A DNA stretch of 64,000 bases from Mycobacterium sp. D16Q14. Its GTDB lineage: Bacteria; Actinomycetota; Actinomycetes; Mycobacteriales; Mycobacteriaceae. The stretch's first letter is position 1. Every line of letters begins with the position of its first letter. Below, piece by piece: positions 26,597-42,976 of the stretch. The stretch is from positions 62,001 through 126,000 of the forward strand of contig MAEX01000013.1 of assembly GCA_002013415.1 (NCBI GenBank). The letters run 5' to 3'. A program made the translations under genes and the position numbers. The notes under the pieces were generated by a model. The model saw only the letters and a list, made by a program, of their open reading frames with translations. It was not told where the DNA came from and did no database searches.

Positions 26597-28777
26597 ATGA
26601 CAGTCGAAATGAAGGCGACATTCTGTCGTATCTGTGAGCCGCTGTGCGGGATGGTCGCCACGGTCGAGGACGGCAAGCTGCTCTCGCTACGTCCCGATAA
26701 GGAGAATCCGCTCTCGGCAGGCTTTGCGTGTCAGAAGGGCATTGCCTTCGCCGAGGTGCACAACGACCCGGATCGGGTGACCGTCCCCTTGCGGCGCACC
26801 GCCTCAGGTGAGTTCGAACCGGTGGACTGGGAGACCGCGATGGCCGATATCGCGGCCCGGGTGCGAAATATCCACCGCACGCACGGACCGGGCGGGTTGG
26901 CCTGGTACTTCGGAAACCCCGGGGCATTTAGCTACTCGCATGTCATGTGGCTTCAGCTGATGACCAACGGGATGGGCGGGGGGTTTCACCTGTTCACGGC
27001 CGGCTCGCAGGACATCAATAATCAGTTCGTCGCCAGTCAGCTGCTGTACGGATCGCCGCTGGTGTTTCCCATCCCTGACATCCCGCGTACCGACCTGCTG
27101 GTCGTGATCGGCGCGAATCCCGTTGTGTCACATGGAAGCGCGTTATCGATGCCGCGAATCAAGGACGGGATGCGCGAGGTGGTCAAGCGTGGCGGGCGAG
27201 TACTCGTCATCGATCCGCGCCGTACCGAGACGGCCTCGGAGTTCGAGTGGATGGGCATCACCCCCGACGGGGACGCCTTCCTGTTGCTGTCGCTCATTCA
27301 GGTGATGTTCGCCGAGGGCCTGGTTCATCGTGAGCGAATCGCTAAGCAAGCCAATGGAATTGATTGGATCGAGGCGCTCTCTCGGGAATTCACGCCCGAA
27401 TCGACTCATGCGCAGACGGGGATCGACCCGGTGACGGTGCGCCGGTTGGCGCGGGACCTTGCCGGCACCCCCTGTGCGGCCGTGTACGGGCGCGTCGGGA
27501 TCTGTCTCGGCGAGAACGGGACGCTGACGAGCTATCTGCTCAATGTCGTGAACCTCGTCGCCGGTAACGCCGATATCCCCGGTGGACAGGTGTTCGGTGG
27601 GTACGGGATGCCGGGGGAGCGGTACGCCATGAAGGTCGCAGGCCGGGCACTCGGCGCGATCTACCGGCGTCGCCGCTCGCGCATCGGCGGTTTCCCCTCG
27701 GTGCTCGGATCCGAACCTGCGGCCCTGATGGCCAAGGAGATCACCACGCCGGGAAAGGGTCAGGTGCGCGGGTTGTTTGTAAGTGCCGGAAACCCCGTGC
27801 TCTCGGTGCCTAACGGTGACGAACTCGAAGGCGCGCTGAAACAGCTCGATCTCATGGTTGCGATCGACCTCTACGTCAACGAGACGAATGCCCACGCCGA
27901 CTACATCCTGCCGGCCACCACCATGTATGAGCGCGACGATTTTCCGGTCGCCTTTCCATCGATGCAGCCCACTCCGTTCCGTCAGGCCAGTGAGGCCGTC
28001 GTCCCACCAGCAGGCCTGGCCAGGCAGGAATGGGAGATCATCGACGATCTAACGGCGCGGCTGTGGCGCATGACCCCACTGCTGGGCGCGGTCCAGGGCG
28101 TTCGCAAGCTGATGTCACTTTTCGGTAGGCGCCTCACCCCGCGCCCGATGATCGACGTGGTGATTCGCCTCGGGGAGGGCGGTGACTGGTTCGGGCTGCG
28201 GCGGGGCGGTGTCAGCTTCCGCAACCTGGTGGAGCAGCATCCCCACGGCAAAGTGGTGGCGCCGATGGTGCCCGAGGGTGGCCTGCGACGGGCGGTAGTG
28301 CACCGCGGCGGCCGAGTGCGGCTGCAGCACAACGACATAGAGCGCGAGATCGCCTCGCTGTCCCGGCGGCGCCGCGATCTGGACTATCCCCTGCGGCTGA
28401 TCGGGATGCGGGAGATGCGCTCGGAGAACTCATGGATGCACAACTCGCCGATGCTCATGCGTGGCGCGAGGATGCAGCGCGCGCAGCTTCACGTCGACGA
28501 TGCCGAACGCCTGGGAATCGCCACCGATGACCGGATCCGGATCAGCTCGCCGCACGGAGAGATAGAGCTGCCCGCCGTGGTGACCAAGGACATCGTTCCC
28601 GGCGTCATCGCAGTACCGCACGGGTGGGGCCATAACCGGGGCGGTGCGTGGCAGACCGCCAATGCGAACCCGGGCGCCAACGTCAACCTGCTGATGTCCA
28701 GCGAGCCAGAGGACCTGGAGTCGCTGGCCGGGATGGCACGGCTCAACGGGGTGCCCGTCAGGGTGGAGCGCGTGTGA
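26597..28777 (+). CDS. molybdopterin-dependent oxidoreductase (DMSO-reductase family, Rv0197-like)
   Basis: The 726-residue protein is a type II molybdopterin enzyme. Its N-terminus has the [4Fe-4S] motif C10-x2-C13-x3-C17-x27-C45. Further motifs are LVVIGANPVVSHGSALSMPR, VLVIDPRRTETASEF and, near the C-terminus, a molydopterin dinucleotide-binding domain with RIRISSPHGEIELPAVV and VPHGWGHNRGG. No twin-arginine signal is visible, so it should be cytoplasmic. Electron donor and substrate are unknown; no partner subunit is adjacent. ATG 26597 is preferred over GTG 26579. Confidence 0.88.
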   Translation: MTVEMKATFCRICEPLCGMVATVEDGKLLSLRPDKENPLSAGFACQKGIAFAEVHNDPDRVTVPLRRTASGEFEPVDWETAMADIAARVRNIHRTHGPGGLAWYFGNPGAFSYSHVMWLQLMTNGMGGGFHLFTAGSQDINNQFVASQLLYGSPLVFPIPDIPRTDLLVVIGANPVVSHGSALSMPRIKDGMREVVKRGGRVLVIDPRRTETASEFEWMGITPDGDAFLLLSLIQVMFAEGLVHRERIAKQANGIDWIEALSREFTPESTHAQTGIDPVTVRRLARDLAGTPCAAVYGRVGICLGENGTLTSYLLNVVNLVAGNADIPGGQVFGGYGMPGERYAMKVAGRALGAIYRRRRSRIGGFPSVLGSEPAALMAKEITTPGKGQVRGLFVSAGNPVLSVPNGDELEGALKQLDLMVAIDLYVNETNAHADYILPATTMYERDDFPVAFPSMQPTPFRQASEAVVPPAGLARQEWEIIDDLTARLWRMTPLLGAVQGVRKLMSLFGRRLTPRPMIDVVIRLGEGGDWFGLRRGGVSFRNLVEQHPHGKVVAPMVPEGGLRRAVVHRGGRVRLQHNDIEREIASLSRRRRDLDYPLRLIGMREMRSENSWMHNSPMLMRGARMQRAQLHVDDAERLGIATDDRIRISSPHGEIELPAVVTKDIVPGVIAVPHGWGHNRGGAWQTANANPGANVNLLMSSEPEDLESLAGMARLNGVPVRVERV

Positions 28778-28919
28778 CGGGTGCGCGGGACCGAGTGCCC
28801 GGGGCGGGTAGCGCCGTGGAGCAGATCGAAGGGCTGCTCACGGTCCCGGTGCGCGCTGGGAGTGAGGGCTATCTCGGATGTCATGGGTCCCCAGAACGTC
28901 CGCTTGCGGACAGCAGACG

Positions 28920-29547
28920 ATGCAGAATGCCGTTTTCAGCTGGGTGTATGACAGGTGCTGGCGGTCGTTCGCGTTCGCGGTCCTGACCGCGCGGTCGGGA
29001 ACCCACGAGGCTCAGCGGGCGCTGCTACCTGCTGGCGATCGAGCCGGGCGACCGGGTGCTCGATGTCGCCTGTGGGCCGGGAAACGCCGCACGCCGGGCG
29101 GTGTGGTCGGTCGGTGCGGGCGGATTGGTCGTCGGGCTGGATGCTGCGGCAAACATGCTGGCCGAGGCGGTGGCCAATCCTGCGCACCGGTCGCAGGCGC
29201 GACAGCTCGGATTCCTGCGTGCCGACGGCCTGCGGCTGCCGTTTCCCGACGGCACCTTCGACGCGGTGTCCTGTTACGGCGCGCTCTACTTCATGGAGGA
29301 CCCGGACGCGGTGGTCGGCGAGGTGATTCGGGTGCTCAGACCAGGCGGGCGGGTCGCCATTCTCACCTCCTGCCTGCGTGGACCCATGTTCGCCTGCGGG
29401 CTTCAGCATCTGTTCGCGCGACCGATGTCCTTTCGCATGTTCGACCGTGTTCATTACCCGCTTCTGCTCGTCCGCCACGGGCTGACCGACCATCGGCAGT
29501 ACGTCTCCGGGCTCAGTCAGACGCTCGGCGCGGTCAAGCCCGGCTGA
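28920..29547 (+). pseudogene. class I SAM-dependent methyltransferase, frameshifted
   Basis: The N-terminal part starts at ATG 28920 (MQNAVFSWVYDRCWRSFAF, then THEAQRALL) in one frame. At about 29024-29034 the sense moves to a second frame, which gives LLAIEPGDRVLDVACGPGNA (SAM motif I), FPDGTFDAVSCYGALYFM and VLRPGGRVAILTS to the stop at 29545-29547. One insertion or deletion would restore a protein of about 208 residues. The 146 bases between the molybdopterin gene and 28920 contain no gene I can support. Either a real inactivating mutation or an assembly error. Confidence 0.75.
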
Positions 29548-29697
29548 GGCGGCCGAAATGGCAAAAAGAAACACCGAAAATACTGGCGCTATCTCTTGAC
29601 GGGCGGCGCGTGACGAGTCACTCTGTTTGGCAGCACGGACGTTTGCGAATGCAGTGAGGCCGCCAGCCAGCACTGATCCGCAGATTTGACCGGGCAG

Positions 29698-29726
29698 TTG
29701 AAGGCTGCGCGATAGTACGCTATTGT
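29698..29726 (+). promoter_or_regulatory. SigA-type promoter of rpoBC
   Basis: TTGAAG (29698-29703), exactly 17 bases, TATTGT (29721-29726), 139 bases before the rpoB start. The spacer contains the short repeat GCGATAGTACGCTA. The rest of the 317-base interval 29548-29864 holds no gene; a TTGACG at 29596 has no convincing -10. Confidence 0.6.
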
Positions 29727-29864
29727 TAGACGTTGCGCTGGCTGCCTCCTGCCCACCTTCCCTCGCCACGACGGTGTTGGTTCATGTTGTGATCGATCGG
29801 GTGTGTGTTTGGTCGTTGCTTGCGCAAAACAACGCAGATGCGCGGCAACACTGGAGGACCGATC

Positions 29865-33368
<3,504 letters not shown>

Positions 33369-33403
33369 CCGAATTCTATCCCGCAAGGGGAAAGGGAGTT
33401 TAC

Positions 33404-37351
<3,948 letters not shown>

Positions 37352-37364
37352 GTCGTAAGCACGA

Positions 37365-37398
37365 GAAAGGCCCCCGGGTTACACCCCGGGGGCCTTTC
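37365..37398. terminator. bidirectional hairpin terminator between rpoC and a convergent gene
   Basis: GAAAGGCCCCCGGG (37365-37378) pairs perfectly over 14 bp with CCCGGGGGCCTTTC (37385-37398). The loop TTACAC carries the stop codon of the minus-strand gene. The A-rich and T-rich ends of the stem act as weak U-tracts in both directions. Confidence 0.8.
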
Positions 37399-37804
37399 CA
37401 TTTCGCCGCGCAGCGGTCCACGCGCGCCGGAATGCACTCCCGGACACGACGACGAGAACCACGGGTGCGATGAGCCATTCGAGGAACGCGTCGATCGCGA
37501 TGATCGGCCCGGTTACCGGGCACTGATGTCGGAACTGCGCGTAGAAGAAGCCCTGCACTGCGGTGAGCGCCGCCAGGCTGATCCAAAAGAGCGCCCAGGA
37601 CTGACTGACGGCGAGGCCCGGGCCGTTGGAATTGCACATGCCGAACGTGGTGATGCCCATCAGGACAGCCACAATGGTTGCGGTGCCGTACACGATCCAC
37701 CAGCGACAAATGTCCAGGCCGAGTTGTCCGGCGACGATCATGAACGGAAACACCACGGCGAGTATCGGCAATGTCACGCGTCCGATGAACTGTTGGTTGA
37801 GCAT
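37379..37804 (-). CDS. small multi-pass membrane protein, function unknown
   Basis: The 141-residue protein has three to four hydrophobic segments (about 10-28, 36-55, 66-90, 105-122), a Cys pair (CRWW, CNSNG) and a basic C-terminal tail (RRAWTAARRNGK). I recognise no family. Its stop codon lies in the loop of the rpoC terminator hairpin, which fits a real convergent gene. The 136-base spacer to the permease gene holds a CCTAGCTAGG palindrome at about 37851-37860. Confidence 0.7.
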   Translation of the reverse strand: MLNQQFIGRVTLPILAVVFPFMIVAGQLGLDICRWWIVYGTATIVAVLMGITTFGMCNSNGPGLAVSQSWALFWISLAALTAVQGFFYAQFRHQCPVTGPIIAIDAFLEWLIAPVVLVVVSGSAFRRAWTAARRNGKAPGV

Positions 37805-37940
37805 GCCAGAAGCCTATGCACGTAAGTGAAGTCGGTTCAGCGCACAAATACCTAGCTAGGCCACGCAATTCCACGCGCGTTGTGGACGGTGTGTCCGGGT
37901 TTCCCGTGCAATAAGTGTCCACTCACGCAATGATGTTCGG

Positions 37941-39344
37941 ATGACCGTTGCCAATTCCGAGTCCGAGACGCCCGACGCCGGATATTCACGTGGGCTCTCG
38001 GCCCGCACGGTGCAGATGATCGCGATCGGCGGTGCCATCGGCACTGGCCTCTTCTATGGCGCCGGTGGTGCGATCGAGAAGGCCGGTCCGGCGCTCATTT
38101 TGGCCTACCTGGTTGCGGGTCTGGCCATCTTCGTGATCATGCGGGCACTCGGTGAACTGCTGGTCTATCGGCCGGTCTCGGGCAGCATTTCCGAGTATGC
38201 CGAGGAATTCATGGGGCGTTTCGCCGGATTCGCTAACGGCTGGACCTACTGGGCGGTGTGGGCCACCACGTGTATGGCGGAGATCACCGTCGCCGGCGTG
38301 TACATCCAACGGTGGTGGCCTGGTGTCCCGCAGTGGGTCACTGCCTTGGCCGTCCTTCTCATCCTGTTCGGGGCCAACCTGATTTCGGTGAAGATTTTTG
38401 GCGAGGCGGAGTTCTGGTTCTCGATGATCAAGGTGACGGCGATCGTCGGGATGATCATCATCGGTATCGGTGTACTGCTTCCTATTTCGGGACTCGGGCC
38501 GGAATCGGGCCCCACCGTCGCCAATCTCTGGAACGACGGCGGGTTCTTCCCGACGGGATTCAGTCAGGCCCTGCTGAGCCTGCAGATCGTGGTGTTCGCC
38601 TATGTCGGCGTTGAGCTCGTCGGTGTCACGGCAGGGGAGGCCGAGAACCCGAAAGTAACCCTGCGTAAGGCGATTAATACGCTGCCGTTCCGCATCGGGT
38701 TGTTCTACGTGGGTGCGCTGATCGTCATTCTGTCGATCCAGGGCTGGCAGAACTATCACAAAGGCGAGAGTCCCTTCGTCGCGGTGTTCGAGTACCTCGA
38801 CATTCCGCAGGCGGCGAACATCGTGAACTTCATCTTGCTGACGGCTGCACTTTCCTCCTGCAACTCGGGCATCTATTCGACCGGCAGGATGGTGCGCAGC
38901 CTGGCGCAGCGCGGCGATGCCCCCGCGGGTCTGCAGTCGTTGAGCTCACGCCACGTCCCGATGTTGGCCATCTGCTTCTCGGCACTGGCCATGGGTATCG
39001 GCGTGTTCGTCAACTGGCTGTCGCCGGACAAGGCATTCGCCTACATCACGTCGGTATCCACCATTGGCATCATTTTTGTGTGGGGTTCAATCCTGGTGTC
39101 CCACTTGATTTACCGGAAGCGGGTCGCCGCCGGGGAACTACCCGCCTCGGATTACAAGCTTCCCGGGGCTCCGGTGACAAATCTGTTGGCGCTGGCCTTC
39201 CTGGCGCTCGTGGTGGTGCTTCTGTTCTTCACGGAAGACGGCCGTACCGCGATCTTCGTGGGCCTGGTCTGGTTCGTGATTGTGGTGCTTGGTTACTTTG
39301 TGCACCATGACGAACCCGCACGGCACGAAAAGCAAGACGCCTAA
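37941..39344 (+). CDS. amino acid permease, APC superfamily (CycA/AroP-like)
   Basis: This 467-residue proton-coupled amino-acid importer has about 12 transmembrane segments. The N-terminus has the family motif MIAIGGAIGTGLFYGAG, followed by RALGELLVYRPVSGSISEYA and later YVGVELVGVTAGEAENP. It resembles D-Ala/D-Ser/Gly (CycA) or aromatic/proline permeases; I cannot fix the substrate. The stop codon overlaps the convergent DUF1905 gene by 4 bases. Confidence 0.88.
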   Translation: MTVANSESETPDAGYSRGLSARTVQMIAIGGAIGTGLFYGAGGAIEKAGPALILAYLVAGLAIFVIMRALGELLVYRPVSGSISEYAEEFMGRFAGFANGWTYWAVWATTCMAEITVAGVYIQRWWPGVPQWVTALAVLLILFGANLISVKIFGEAEFWFSMIKVTAIVGMIIIGIGVLLPISGLGPESGPTVANLWNDGGFFPTGFSQALLSLQIVVFAYVGVELVGVTAGEAENPKVTLRKAINTLPFRIGLFYVGALIVILSIQGWQNYHKGESPFVAVFEYLDIPQAANIVNFILLTAALSSCNSGIYSTGRMVRSLAQRGDAPAGLQSLSSRHVPMLAICFSALAMGIGVFVNWLSPDKAFAYITSVSTIGIIFVWGSILVSHLIYRKRVAAGELPASDYKLPGAPVTNLLALAFLALVVVLLFFTEDGRTAIFVGLVWFVIVVLGYFVHHDEPARHEKQDA

Positions 39345-39631
39345 GTGCGGTCGGTATCGAGCCTGACCTCCACGGCCACTCGGTCACCGGGGCCCTTGCC
39401 CAACTGTTCCTGAATGTCCTTGCGCACCCCGAGCAGGTGCGTGCCGCCGTACGGAGCCAAGGATCCCGTGTACGTCACCGAGCCGTCGAACACGGCTAGC
39501 ACCGGTACGCGGGCCTTTACTCCGAAGGTGTCGGTCACGGGAAACGGGAACTCGACGAATGCACCGGGGCCCTCGGGCTTCTCAATGGTCGCCTCGAAGG
39601 TGATGGTGCCGGGGTCGCGGTACTCCACCAT
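39341..39631 (-). CDS. DUF1905 domain protein
   Basis: The 96-residue protein fits the DUF1905 beta-barrel family (ITFEATIEKPEGPGAFVEFPF, then GGTHLLGVRKDIQEQLGKGPGD). The family is small and of unknown function, often found with bacteriocin-protection YdeI/OmpD-associated domains, which are absent here. It lies 5 bases after the AHSA1 gene and is the third gene of the ArsR operon. Confidence 0.82.
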   Translation of the reverse strand: MVEYRDPGTITFEATIEKPEGPGAFVEFPFPVTDTFGVKARVPVLAVFDGSVTYTGSLAPYGGTHLLGVRKDIQEQLGKGPGDRVAVEVRLDTDRT

Positions 39632-39636
39632 TACGC

Positions 39637-40122
39637 TCAGGAGCGGACGAGGTCGTCGATCTGGTTGATCGCAGACGACGCGCCCTCGATGACGCCCATG
39701 TCCAGCACCTTCTGCAGCGCCTCGGCAGTCTTAAATGTGCTGACGTAGGTTGCCAGGGTGCGGCCGTCCTTCTCGATGAATGTATACAGGTTTTCCGAGA
39801 CCGGCATGTCGTCCACCGGATTCAGGTCTTCATCGGAGAAGCCGTCCCTGAATGCGAAACTGTTCGGTTCGTCGATCGCCGTGATCTCCCACCAGCCCGC
39901 GTACCGTTCACCCGCTGGCCCCGTCATGTAGTAGTTCACTCGGCCACCCGGCGTGAAGTTGTGATCGACAAACGTTGCCGGGCAACTCGGTGGGCCCCAT
40001 ACCTTTTCGAGCTGGCGCGGGTCGGTGTAGATCTGCCAGATCCGGCTGAGCGGCGCCTCGAACTCGGCCTCAATGCTGATGGTTCGGGTGTCGATATCGT
40101 GAGTAACGTTAGTGACGGGCAT
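39637..40122 (-). CDS. SRPBCC/AHSA1-domain protein
   Basis: The 161-residue START-like (AHA1) fold protein has ISIEAEFEAPLSRIWQIYTD at the N-terminus, the WGPP element and FTPGGRVNYYMTGPAGERY. Such proteins bind hydrophobic ligands in a central cavity. It lies 3 bases downstream of the ArsR gene; ArsR-AHSA1 pairs are common in actinobacteria and are usually repressed by the ArsR partner. Ligand unknown. Confidence 0.88.
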   Translation of the reverse strand: MPVTNVTHDIDTRTISIEAEFEAPLSRIWQIYTDPRQLEKVWGPPSCPATFVDHNFTPGGRVNYYMTGPAGERYAGWWEITAIDEPNSFAFRDGFSDEDLNPVDDMPVSENLYTFIEKDGRTLATYVSTFKTAEALQKVLDMGVIEGASSAINQIDDLVRS

Positions 40123-40125
40123 GAT

Positions 40126-40482
40126 TCAGTCCTTTCTCGGTGGTTTGAGCGTCGGTGGTTCGAGTGCGATGAGTTCATCGATGCGGGCGATCCTGCCGCG
40201 CCAGAACTGCTCCAGCTCGGTGAGCATGGCGCCGACCGAGCGAACCCCGTCCACGTCGCCGCTGGCCAACTGCTGACGACCGCTGCGCCGTTTTGTCAGC
40301 AGCCCGGCCTTTTCCAGCACGGCGACGTGCTTTTGCACTGCGGCGAAACTCATGTCGTAGTTCTCCGCAAGCGCTGAGACCGAGTGCTCACCGGCCAGCA
40401 CTCGCCGCAAGATGTCGCGTCGGGTGCGGTCGGAGAGCGCATGGAACATGGCGTCGGCCCTGTCCTCATCCGCGGCGGTCAC
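40126..40482 (-). CDS. ArsR-family regulator
   Basis: A winged-helix protein of 118 residues from GTG 40482 (a TTG 9 bases upstream is possible). The helix-turn-helix reads SVSALAENYDMSFAAVQKHV and the wing LLTKRRSGRQQL. There is no metal-binding ELCVCDL motif, so it is of the non-metal ArsR type that pairs with AHSA1 proteins. A near-consensus promoter ends about 8 bases before the GTG, so the message is probably leaderless. The operator candidate lies inside that promoter. Confidence 0.88.
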   Translation of the reverse strand: MTAADEDRADAMFHALSDRTRRDILRRVLAGEHSVSALAENYDMSFAAVQKHVAVLEKAGLLTKRRSGRQQLASGDVDGVRSVGAMLTELEQFWRGRIARIDELIALEPPTLKPPRKD

Positions 40483-40489
40483 GAATCCC

Positions 40490-40517
40490 AATGTACAACC
40501 ATTTGGTTTTATGTCAA
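40490..40517 (-). promoter_or_regulatory. ArsR-operon promoter with operator palindrome in its spacer
   Basis: On the minus strand TTGACA (40517-40512), 16 bases, TACATT (40495-40490) is a near-consensus SigA promoter. The spacer contains the palindrome AACCAAATGGTT (40497-40508; perfect 5-bp arms). Transcription would start close to GTG 40482. Confidence 0.65.
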
Positions 40518-40548
40518 CATCGTGCGATCTGTGCGACGGCGAGGGCTG

Positions 40549-41292
40549 TCACCCGAATGGGCGAACCATGTCGTACCTACTGGTGGCGACGGTGTCGATA
40601 TTGGTATGAGCACCAAAGGCTTTGACGCTATCCAGCATGGCCATCGCGCGTTGGCCCAGCTGCTGTTGATCCAGTGCGCCGTACCAGGCCAGCGGGTCGG
40701 TGAGGGCCGGCGAGGGAAACTGTTCGAGCACGATGGCCGAGATCGCGGGCGCGTCATCGGTAACGGCGCGGACTACGAGGTTCTGTTCGTAGCCGATGGT
40801 CGATTGCAGGTCGAGCGCCTTCTGAGTGTGCACATCCTGCCATTGCTGTCGCCACGCGTCGAACGGCATGTTGGCGGGCCTGCGTAACAGGGCGATGTTG
40901 GTGAAACCCATTGACCGCGAGCCGGGTTCATACTCAGGAGCGGGCAGCGGCACCGATTCTGTGACGAGATATCCGTGCACGTTGGCCGACGCCGCGGCCA
41001 GAATTGCCTCGATCTCCCGTATTGCCGGGCCGTATGACTGCTGAACCCACACGATGACGACTGCGGCCAATGGTGGGTCCAGGGTCACCAAGCGCAGGCT
41101 GGCGGCACGCACTGCGGCGTCATGCGCGCACAGGGTCAGGCCGTGCACGCCTGCCGTCTGGATCTTGTCGACGACGGCCGTGTGCAGCTGCTCGCACCAA
41201 TCGTCGGTGGCGGCATCGGACGGTTGGCGCAGCACGAAGACGACCTTCTCCACGCTCTCTTTGTAGCGCAGGAGGGGCTCGCCGAAGTCCAT
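40549..41292 (-). CDS. EthD-like / dimeric alpha-beta barrel domain protein
   Basis: The 247-residue protein starts MDFGEPLLRYKESVEKVVFV. The second half has an EthD-like signature (RRPANMPFDAWRQQWQDVH, then TIGYEQNLVVRAV), and the first half seems to hold a diverged copy. EthD-fold proteins accompany oxidation and acyl-CoA pathways, but a role is not established. It is divergent from fadE8 with 46 bases between the starts, suggesting shared control. The start at ATG 41292 is chosen because a longer frame would overlap the divergent promoter. Confidence 0.65.
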   Translation of the reverse strand: MDFGEPLLRYKESVEKVVFVLRQPSDAATDDWCEQLHTAVVDKIQTAGVHGLTLCAHDAAVRAASLRLVTLDPPLAAVVIVWVQQSYGPAIREIEAILAAASANVHGYLVTESVPLPAPEYEPGSRSMGFTNIALLRRPANMPFDAWRQQWQDVHTQKALDLQSTIGYEQNLVVRAVTDDAPAISAIVLEQFPSPALTDPLAWYGALDQQQLGQRAMAMLDSVKAFGAHTNIDTVATSRYDMVRPFG

Positions 41293-41338
41293 GTGAACAG
41301 ATCTTGTGCGGTTGTCGCAGAAATGTAACACTGAAAGC

Positions 41339-42973
41339 ATGGCCGATACGCATGTCGTCACCAATCAGGTCCCTGCACTGCACGACTACAACGCGGCGAG
41401 CAGTCCTGTGCTGATGGAAGCCCTCATTCGTGAAGGCGGGCAGTGGGGCGTCGAGGAGGTTGTCCAGGTCGGCGCGCTCAATGGCACCGATCGCATGCAA
41501 CGCGCGGGGGAGCTGGCGAACCGGAACCGCCCCGTGCTGCACACCCATGACCGTTGGGGGCATCGCGTCGACGAAATCGAGTTCGACCCGGCCTATCACG
41601 AGCTCATGCGCGAGGCGGTTGCTCACGGGCTGCACGGAGCGCCGTGGGCCGATGAGCGCCCGGGTGCTCATGTCGTCCGCGCCGCCAAGACCGGTGTGTG
41701 GACCGCCGATCCCGGCCACATGTGTCCCATCTCGATGACCTATGCGGTGGTGCCGGCGCTGCGTGCCAACCCCGAGTTGGCGGCGATCTACGAGCCGCTG
41801 CTGTCCAGTCGGGTGTATGACCCGGTGCTCGCGGTGCCCGCCACCAAGGCGGGGCTGACGGCGGGCATGTCGATGACGGAGAAGCAGGGCGGCTCGGATG
41901 TGCGTGCGGGCACGACCACCGCCACGCCGAATGCCGATGGCAGCTACACGCTGGTGGGGCACAAGTGGTTCACCTCGGCGCCGATGTGCGATGTGTTTCT
42001 GGTGCTCGCGCAGACGCCCGGAGGCCTGTCGTGCTTCTTCCTGCCGCGGGTACTACCGGACGGCACGCGTAACCGGATGCGGTTGCAGCGCTTGAAGGAC
42101 AAGCTCGGTAATCATTCCAACGCATCCTCGGAGGTCGAGTATGACGAGGCCACGGCGTGGCTTGTCGGCGAGGAAGGAAGGGGCGTAAAGACCATCATCG
42201 AGATGGTGAACATGACGCGGCTGGACTGCACGCTCGGATCGGCCACCAGTATGCGCACGGGCGTGGCGCTGGCCATGCAGCATGTTCAGCACCGCAAGGC
42301 CTTCGGCGAGTACCTCATTGATCAGCCGCTCATGCGCAACGTCCTCGCTGACCTCGCGATCGAGGCGGAGGCCGCCACCATGGTCGCGATGCGGATGGCG
42401 GGTGCCACGGACCGTGCCACCCGTGGCGATGAAACCGAGTCGCTGCTGCGTCGTATCGGACTGGCAGCCAGCAAGTATTGGGTGTGCAAGCGCGCCACCC
42501 CGCATGCCGGCGAAGCCATGGAGTGTCTGGGCGGCAACGGGTACGTCGAGGATTCGGGCCTGCCACGTCTCTATCGCGAGGCACCGCTGATGGGAATCTG
42601 GGAGGGGTCCGGGAACGTCAGCGCCCTGGACACGTTGCGCGCCATGGCCACCAAGCCCGAATGCGTCGAGGTGCTGTTCAAGGAGCTTGCGCTGGCCCAG
42701 GGGCAGGACGAGCGTCTGGACCGCCATATCAACGGATTGCACACGCAGCTCAGTGATCTGGACTCCGTCACCTACCGTGCCCGCAAGGTCGCCGAGGACA
42801 TCTGCCTGGCCCTTCAGGGGGCCCTGCTGGTGCGTCACGGTCATCCGGCGGTCGCGCAGGCATTCTTGGCCACGCGGTTGGCCGGCGACTGGGGTGGTGC
42901 ATTCGGCACGCTCCCCACGGGGTTGGACCTGTCGCCGATTCTGGAGCGGGCGACCGTCAAGTCGGGTAGCTAG
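41339..42973 (+). CDS. fadE8: acyl-CoA dehydrogenase FadE8 (AidB-like)
   Basis: The 544-residue FAD enzyme aligns end to end with Mtb FadE8 (Rv0672): MADTHVVTNQVPALHDYN at the start, GMSMTEKQGGSDVRAGTT for the flavin contact, and LGGNGYVEDSGLPRLYREAP. It is the long AidB-type acyl-CoA dehydrogenase. Together with the following EchA genes it probably oxidises a branched or medium-chain acyl-CoA. Start ATG 41339. echA4 begins 3 bases after its stop. Confidence 0.93.
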   Translation: MADTHVVTNQVPALHDYNAASSPVLMEALIREGGQWGVEEVVQVGALNGTDRMQRAGELANRNRPVLHTHDRWGHRVDEIEFDPAYHELMREAVAHGLHGAPWADERPGAHVVRAAKTGVWTADPGHMCPISMTYAVVPALRANPELAAIYEPLLSSRVYDPVLAVPATKAGLTAGMSMTEKQGGSDVRAGTTTATPNADGSYTLVGHKWFTSAPMCDVFLVLAQTPGGLSCFFLPRVLPDGTRNRMRLQRLKDKLGNHSNASSEVEYDEATAWLVGEEGRGVKTIIEMVNMTRLDCTLGSATSMRTGVALAMQHVQHRKAFGEYLIDQPLMRNVLADLAIEAEAATMVAMRMAGATDRATRGDETESLLRRIGLAASKYWVCKRATPHAGEAMECLGGNGYVEDSGLPRLYREAPLMGIWEGSGNVSALDTLRAMATKPECVEVLFKELALAQGQDERLDRHINGLHTQLSDLDSVTYRARKVAEDICLALQGALLVRHGHPAVAQAFLATRLAGDWGGAFGTLPTGLDLSPILERATVKSGS

Positions 42974-42976
42974 CAA

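Noticed and set aside
28774..28919. Small gene starting at GTG 28774 after the molybdopterin oxidoreductase
   Set aside because: About 70 codons with no family match, and the frame runs into the broken methyltransferase; more likely spacer or remnant.
29596..29624. TTGACG upstream of rpoB as a second promoter
   Set aside because: The -10 position (CACTCT) is poor; the TTGAAG-17-TATTGT further down is much better.
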